Positions 7,235-9,791 of a stretch of 9,791 nucleotides of DNA are shown here, piece after piece; position 1 is the first letter of the stretch, and each line of letters opens with the position of its first letter. Both the position numbers and the translations under genes were made by a program. Source of the stretch: AG25 sp035518815. Lineage in GTDB: Bacteria; Gemmatimonadota; Gemmatimonadetes; Gemmatimonadales; GWC2-71-9. The stretch covers positions 1 through 9,791 of the forward strand of contig DATIXG010000137.1 of the NCBI GenBank assembly GCA_035518815.1, written 5' to 3'. The notes beneath the pieces are model-generated. The model was given only the letters and a program-made list of their open reading frames with translations, did no database searches and had not been told where the DNA came from.

Positions 7235-7860
7235 GGAAGCCTCCGCCAGACGCTCGCGAGCCACGGCTGCCGTTCGCGCGGCAGGCCGGGAGGGCGGTAG
7301 TAGTGGGTAAGCTCGGCGAACCCCGCGGCCGACAGGTAGCGGCGCCAGTTCTCGAGGTCGTGATACGCGCCGTAGCGTCCGAACTTCCAGCCCTCCTCGT
7401 TATGGCCGTGCGGGTTCGAGCTGAACAGCACGCCGCCCGGCTTGAGCGTGGCGTGCAATTCCAGCAAGACGCGTGGCAGCTCCTGGCTGGGGACGTGGAA
7501 CAGGGCGGCGTTGGCGAAGACGCCATCGAACCGCTCATCCGGCAGGTCGAGCTTGAGGAAGTCCTGCTGCCACACTTCACAGCCGCAGTGGGCTCGCGCC
7601 ATCGCGGCGAAGCGGGCGGCGCCCTCCAGACCGACCGCGACGTGACCGAGGCCGGCGAGCACTTTGAGGTCGCGCCCAGGCCCGCACCCGAAATCGAGTA
7701 TGGCGAAGGGGGGCGCGCCCGCGATGTATTGCAATAGCGCCGCGATGTTCTGGCTGACGTCGTGATCCTGCGTGCCGTCCCGGAAATCTTCGGCACGCTG
7801 GTTGTAGTGATCCAGCGTGAGGGCGGCGAGCCGATCGAGGTCCTGCGAACCGAGCTTCAT
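7231..7860 (-). CDS. Class I SAM-dependent methyltransferase
   Basis: This 209-residue protein has the Rossmann-fold methyltransferase signature ILDFGCGPGRD (54-64) as motif I and an acidic residue after strand 2 (VGLEGA, Glu79). The motif II/III region FDGVFANAALFHVP runs 111-124, and LKPGGVLFSSNPHG 139-152. The opening LDHYNQRAEDFRDGTQDHD (17-35) is typical of small stand-alone SAM methyltransferases; substrate is not predictable. I chose the ATG at 7860 because family members begin just before that helix. An in-frame GTG at 7905 would add 15 Arg/Pro/Gly-rich residues and lacks a ribosome-binding site. A five-codon ORF (MMDPG) with its own AGGA site ends by ATGA overlap on this start. The protease gene follows through another ATGA overlap. 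Confidence 0.87.
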   Translation of the reverse strand: MKLGSQDLDRLAALTLDHYNQRAEDFRDGTQDHDVSQNIAALLQYIAGAPPFAILDFGCGPGRDLKVLAGLGHVAVGLEGAARFAAMARAHCGCEVWQQDFLKLDLPDERFDGVFANAALFHVPSQELPRVLLELHATLKPGGVLFSSNPHGHNEEGWKFGRYGAYHDLENWRRYLSAAGFAELTHYYRPPGLPRERQPWLASVWRRLP

Positions 7861-7874
7861 CCCGGATCCATCAT
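7857..7874 (-). other. Possible five-codon leader ORF coupled to the methyltransferase start
   Basis: On the minus strand, ATG ATG GAT CCG GGA TGA encodes Met-Met-Asp-Pro-Gly. AGGA sits 7 nt before the first ATG, whereas the methyltransferase ATG at 7860 has only a poor site of its own. The leader's TGA overlaps that ATG as ATGA, so ribosomes could reinitiate there. This is positional evidence only and could be chance. Confidence 0.25.
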
Positions 7875-7973
7875 GTCGCGGTCCTGCCGGGCGGGCTGCT
7901 TCCACCGCCGACGCAGCGCACGACGAGGGCTTTCATGGGAACGATGATACGGCCGCGCGCCGCCGCATGAAGG

Positions 7974-8140
7974 CCGTCGGCGAGGGTGTTCACGCGCTCG
8001 GGCCCGGGGCGTGCGCTGGAAGGGTTGCCGTTTGCGTCCGAGGTGCAGCAGCGCTTCACGCGCCTGACGGAAGAGTCGGAGCAGCGCCGCATCGAAGCCG
8101 CGGATGACGTCGCCTTCGAGACGAACCGGAACGCTAGCTG
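7974..8140 (+). pseudogene. Possible remnant of the 3' end of a glutamate-cysteine ligase gene (gshA)
   Basis: Plus-strand translation of 8013-8135 reads ALEGLPFASEVQQRFTRLTE followed by ESEQRRIEAADDVAFETNRN. The block SEQRRIEAADDVAFE resembles the extreme C-terminus of type-1 glutamate-cysteine ligases; E. coli GshA ends with SERRQQEMEAADTEPF and a few further residues. Third-position GC in this frame is high (roughly 80%), as expected for once-coding DNA here. There is a stop at 7968-7970 just upstream, no start or ribosome-binding site, and nothing else of the ~520-residue enzyme. After about 8140 the frame dissolves into sequence antisense to the next genes. I read it as a truncated relic at a rearrangement junction. 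The match is from memory of the family, and chance cannot be excluded. Confidence 0.4.
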
Positions 8141-8192
8141 GCGCCGAGCAGCTCCGGGCCCAGGCGCCTGCGGCGATTCGAACGAGCCGGAG

Positions 8193-8214
8193 CTGGCGCC
8201 GCCTGCCGCGCCAG
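8193..8214 (-). terminator. GC-rich stem-loop downstream of the small ORF
   Basis: CTGGCGC (8193-8199) is perfectly complementary to GCGCCAG (8208-8214) across an 8-nt loop. On the minus strand it begins 4 nt after the stop of the 66-aa ORF, where a terminator for the desaturase/cold-shock/small-ORF genes would be expected. No T-run follows, so it is not a canonical intrinsic terminator; it may act with Rho or protect the mRNA 3' end. Confidence 0.3.
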
Positions 8215-8218
8215 GTCC

Positions 8219-8419
8219 TCACTCGAAAACGGGACTCCGCAGGGCTCGCGGCGTCGGCCGGTCCGTCGCGCTTCCGCCCTCGCCCTCCCAGATTTGCATC
8301 GCGTGGGCGCGCTGCCGGGACCGGCTGTGCCGTTCCACCTGGTCGATCTGCTTGGCGAGCCCCCAGGCAACCGCCGAGGCGACACCCTCGAGGAGTCCCC
8401 GGTACAGGTCCCGCCTCAC
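8219..8419 (-). CDS. Hypothetical small protein (66 aa)
   Basis: I do not recognise this ORF. It starts with GTG 19 nt after the stop of the cold-shock gene, with a weak GGGA site about 5 nt upstream. Support for coding comes from third-position GC near 85-90% and balanced composition. The sequence begins MRRDLYRGLLEGVASAVAWG, then LAKQIDQVERHSRSRQRAHA, and the first half could form amphipathic or weakly hydrophobic helix. The last 15 residues are Pro/Arg-rich and look disordered. A GC-rich hairpin begins 4 nt after its stop. The close spacing suggests the same transcript as the cold-shock-domain gene. No function is inferred. The main alternative is a chance frame in GC-rich DNA. Confidence 0.5.
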   Translation of the reverse strand: MRRDLYRGLLEGVASAVAWGLAKQIDQVERHSRSRQRAHAMQIWEGEGGSATDRPTPRALRSPVFE

Positions 8420-8438
8420 GTCGTTCCCGGTGGTGTCG

Positions 8439-8654
8439 TCATTCGCGGCTGACGGCCTTCAGATTGAATGCGAACGGCTCGCCGTCGGCGCCGCGGTCCT
8501 GGTCGTACGAGAGGCGTTGGCCCTCGTCGACGCTGCCCAGGCCGGAGCGTTGCACGGCCGTGACGGGCACGAACACGTCCTTCGAGCCGTCGTCGGGTCG
8601 GATGAAGCCGAACTTTCTGGTCTTGTAGAAGTACATAAGGGTTCCCGTAGTCAT
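8439..8654 (-). CDS. Cold-shock-domain protein, divergent CspA family
   Basis: The 71-residue product is a single OB-fold cold-shock domain. RNP1 is KFGFIRP (14-20) and RNP2 is DVFVPVTAV (26-34); the middle DDGSKDVFV and LGSVDEGQRLSY match CspA-type proteins of proteobacteria. Such proteins bind single-stranded RNA or DNA and act as RNA chaperones or antiterminators. Departures from the consensus are clear: the usual WFN or FFN after strand 1 is YFY (8-10), the Gly before RNP1 Phe is Arg-Lys, and the RNP2 His is Pro30. The ATG at 8654 has GGAGG 4 nt upstream; the frame continues further upstream without family similarity, so this start is firm. It lies 104 bp after the desaturase gene on the same strand. 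Confidence 0.85.
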   Translation of the reverse strand: MTTGTLMYFYKTRKFGFIRPDDGSKDVFVPVTAVQRSGLGSVDEGQRLSYDQDRGADGEPFAFNLKAVSRE

Positions 8655-8739
8655 GATGCCTCCGCGTCTGACGTTGCCTCGTGGATAGAGGGTATCGACA
8701 ACGCCGCCCCGGGTCGGTGCGGTGGCGTACGGATGATTC

Positions 8740-8760
8740 GATCGCGCCGGCTTTGCGATC
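8740..8760 (-). repeat. Inverted repeat at the desaturase stop codon
   Basis: GATCGC (8740-8745) pairs with GCGATC (8755-8760) around a 9-nt loop, beginning within the desaturase stop codon on the minus strand. No T-run follows, so it is at best a weak or Rho-assisted terminator between the desaturase and the cold-shock gene. Chance occurrence is quite possible for a 6-bp stem. Confidence 0.25.
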
Positions 8761-9791
8761 AAACGTAGTGCGGCAGCCGGCGCGCGAACTCGCGCAGCGC
8801 GGCGATCCCGCTGGTCTCCGCTTGCTCGCGCCAGTCGGAAAGCTGCTTCACCAACTGGTCGGTGGACGCGCTCGATCGGCTCCAGAGCTCGCTCAGCTCC
8901 CGCCGCATCGAGTACACCGTGTGCAGCAGCTCGTGCTTCCGCACCGACGACTCGAGGGTCATCGGGCGGCGCACTCGCCAATCCCAGGTGTGCAAGCGGA
9001 GCCAGCGAAGGAGGCTCTTCGCGGACAGCGCATCCAGTCCTTCTCCGCCCGCCGTCGCGGCGTGCCGCTTGAGCCTGCGGATCTCCTGCCGGCACGCGTC
9101 TCCGACCGAGCGGTGATACTGCGCAAGCACGTGGTAGCGGTGAGCGACTATCGCCCTCACGGTTTCCGCGTCGCATGCCGTCTTCCCGGCACTCAGTCGG
9201 GGCGCCAGGGCAATCCTTCTCACCCGGGCGAGGCCGAGCGTCTCGAGGATGCGGATGTACAGCCAGCCGATGTCGAACTCGTACCAGGCGCTCGAAAGTT
9301 TCGCCGAAGTCGGATAGGCGTGGTGATTGTTGTGGAACTCCTCGCCTCCGATCAGGATGCCCCAGGGGACGATGTTGGTGCTGGCGTCTTCGACGGGGAA
9401 GTTGCGATATCCCCAGTAGTGCCCGACCCCGTTGATCACCCCGGCGGCCCAGAACGGGATCCATATCATTTGGACCCCGAAGATCAGGCTGCCCGGACCG
9501 AGCCCGAACGCGACCACGTCGATGAGACCCATGAGGACGACCCCGCCTAGGGGACGCCCGCTGTAGAGGTGCTTCTCGATCCAATCGTCGGGCGTGCCGC
9601 GACCGAACTTTTCGATCGTGTCGCGGTTACGCGACTCGCTGGCGTAGAGAAGGACGCCGGCCCCCAGCACCCGGCCGATGCCGAAGATCTGCGGACTGTG
9701 CGGATCGGCGGCGGTCTCGACCCTGGCGTGGTGCTTCCGATGGATCGCCACCCATTCCCTGGTCACCATGCTGGTGGTGAGCCAGAGCCAG
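8759..9791 (-). CDS. Fatty acid desaturase (delta-9 acyl-CoA/acyl-lipid type), N-terminus outside window
   Basis: The frame stays open to the right edge: residues WLWLTTS precede the Met at 9769, so the true start is outside. About 343 residues are visible. Two of the three di-iron histidine boxes are seen: HRKHH at 17-21 and HNNHH at 153-157 within GGEEFHNNHHAYPTSA; GHYWGYRNF (123-131) precedes the latter. The first box (HxxxxH) should lie beyond the edge. Two hydrophobic segments near 80-115 and the membrane-bound desaturase superfamily imply an inner-membrane enzyme that introduces a cis double bond into acyl chains using O2 and reduced ferredoxin or a similar donor. After the catalytic domain there is a charged helical extension of roughly 150 residues, which I recall as usual in betaproteobacterial members. 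The cold-shock gene follows 104 bp downstream. Confidence 0.9.
   Translation of the reverse strand, partial: WLWLTTSMVTREWVAIHRKHHARVETAADPHSPQIFGIGRVLGAGVLLYASESRNRDTIEKFGRGTPDDWIEKHLYSGRPLGGVVLMGLIDVVAFGLGPGSLIFGVQMIWIPFWAAGVINGVGHYWGYRNFPVEDASTNIVPWGILIGGEEFHNNHHAYPTSAKLSSAWYEFDIGWLYIRILETLGLARVRRIALAPRLSAGKTACDAETVRAIVAHRYHVLAQYHRSVGDACRQEIRRLKRHAATAGGEGLDALSAKSLLRWLRLHTWDWRVRRPMTLESSVRKHELLHTVYSMRRELSELWSRSSASTDQLVKQLSDWREQAETSGIAALREFARRLPHYV

Larger units (their letters stand above)
7861..8218. other. 358-bp stretch without an intact gene
   Basis: This gap between the methyltransferase start and the end of the small minus-strand ORF contains the proposed gshA remnant (about 7974-8140), the five-codon leader (7857-7874) and a GC-rich hairpin (8193-8214). 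An 11-bp direct repeat AGCTGGCGCCG occurs at 8136-8146 and 8191-8201. Longer open frames on the minus strand here are rich in Arg and Pro with poor third-position GC and look like non-coding shadows. No RNA gene is recognised. The promoter of the methyltransferase-protease unit should lie in this stretch but I cannot place it. Confidence 0.5.

Noticed and set aside
6488..7796. Long minus-strand and plus-strand frames overlapping the protease and methyltransferase
   Set aside because: Arg/Ala/Gly-rich shadow frames of GC-rich genes; the chosen frames carry intact motifs and good start sites.
8171..8185. GATTCGAAC resembling a tRNA T-loop
   Set aside because: The flanking bases do not form a 5-bp T-stem on either strand, and no acceptor, D or anticodon arms can be folded around it.
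8136..8201. 11-bp direct repeat AGCTGGCGCCG
   Set aside because: Two short GC-rich copies 55 bp apart with no further structure; compatible with chance in this composition.
7857..8222. 121-aa minus-strand ORF upstream of the methyltransferase
   Set aside because: Arg/Pro-rich composition, lower third-position GC than the plus frame over 8000-8135, and no family similarity; only its last five codons have a plausible start signal.
7986..8768. 260-aa plus-strand ORF
   Set aside because: Beyond about 8140 it is antisense to the small ORF and the cold-shock gene; only the first ~50 residues look coding-derived, so it is treated as a remnant and not as a gene.
8759..9300. Long C-terminal extension of the desaturase as a novel fusion
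   Set aside because: A charged helical tail of this kind is, as far as I recall, usual in the betaproteobacterial acyl desaturases of this type, so I do not claim novelty.
9100..9584. Minus-strand frame reading into the cold-shock gene from inside the desaturase
   Set aside because: It is out of frame with the desaturase histidine boxes and Arg/Pro-rich; only its last 71 codons are a real gene with its own GGAGG site.
1..9791. CRISPR arrays, insertion sequences, integrases, toxin-antitoxin or phage genes
   Set aside because: No regularly spaced repeats, transposase motifs or terminal inverted repeats flanking genes were seen.

Overview
The window is GC-rich bacterial chromosomal DNA with tight gene packing. 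Gene content (a cyclic-glucan-synthase-like protein, DUF1345, a VIT-family protein, DUF1415, a DsbA-family CxxC protein, a GlsB/YeaQ membrane protein, and a proteobacterial acyl desaturase with a long helical C-terminus) points to a beta- or gammaproteobacterium. That placement is inferred from gene content only. I see no tRNA, rRNA, CRISPR array, insertion sequence or phage gene.

Layout from left to right. 1-2778 (+) is the C-terminal ~925 residues of a large NdvB-like cyclic beta-1,2-glucan synthase, cut by the left edge and carrying a complete-looking GH94 phosphorylase-type module. It converges on a minus-strand pair: a VIT/CCC1-type metal transporter (3551-4246) and, downstream of it, a DUF1345 membrane protein (2814-3488). 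Divergent from the transporter is a DUF1415 protein (4431-5012, +), which converges on a DsbA-family CxxC protein (5056-5721, -). The 320-bp gap 5722-6041 holds two near-identical 18-bp sites and two small hairpins. After it come glsB/yeaQ-like (6042-6287, +) and a 53-aa four-cysteine protein (6330-6491, +), probably one transcript. The four-cysteine gene shares its terminal CTAG with the end of a minus-strand unit in which a class I methyltransferase (7231-7860) is coupled through ATGA to a cytoplasmic trypsin-like protease (6488-7234).

The stretch 7861-8218 has no intact gene, but its plus strand encodes a short peptide resembling the C-terminus of glutamate-cysteine ligase (GshA), probably a gene remnant. 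Next on the minus strand are a small unrecognised ORF (8219-8419), an atypical cold-shock-domain protein (8439-8654), and an acyl desaturase (8759 to the right edge, partial at its N-terminus). These three are co-directional.

Functionally this is mostly envelope and stress physiology: periplasmic glucan, membrane lipid desaturation, cold-shock domain, GlsB-type stress protein, thiol chemistry and Fe/Mn handling. No clear new multi-gene system is visible. The items most worth a second look are the methyltransferase-protease couple, the four-cysteine protein linked to glsB, the paired 18-bp sites, and the gshA-like remnant.
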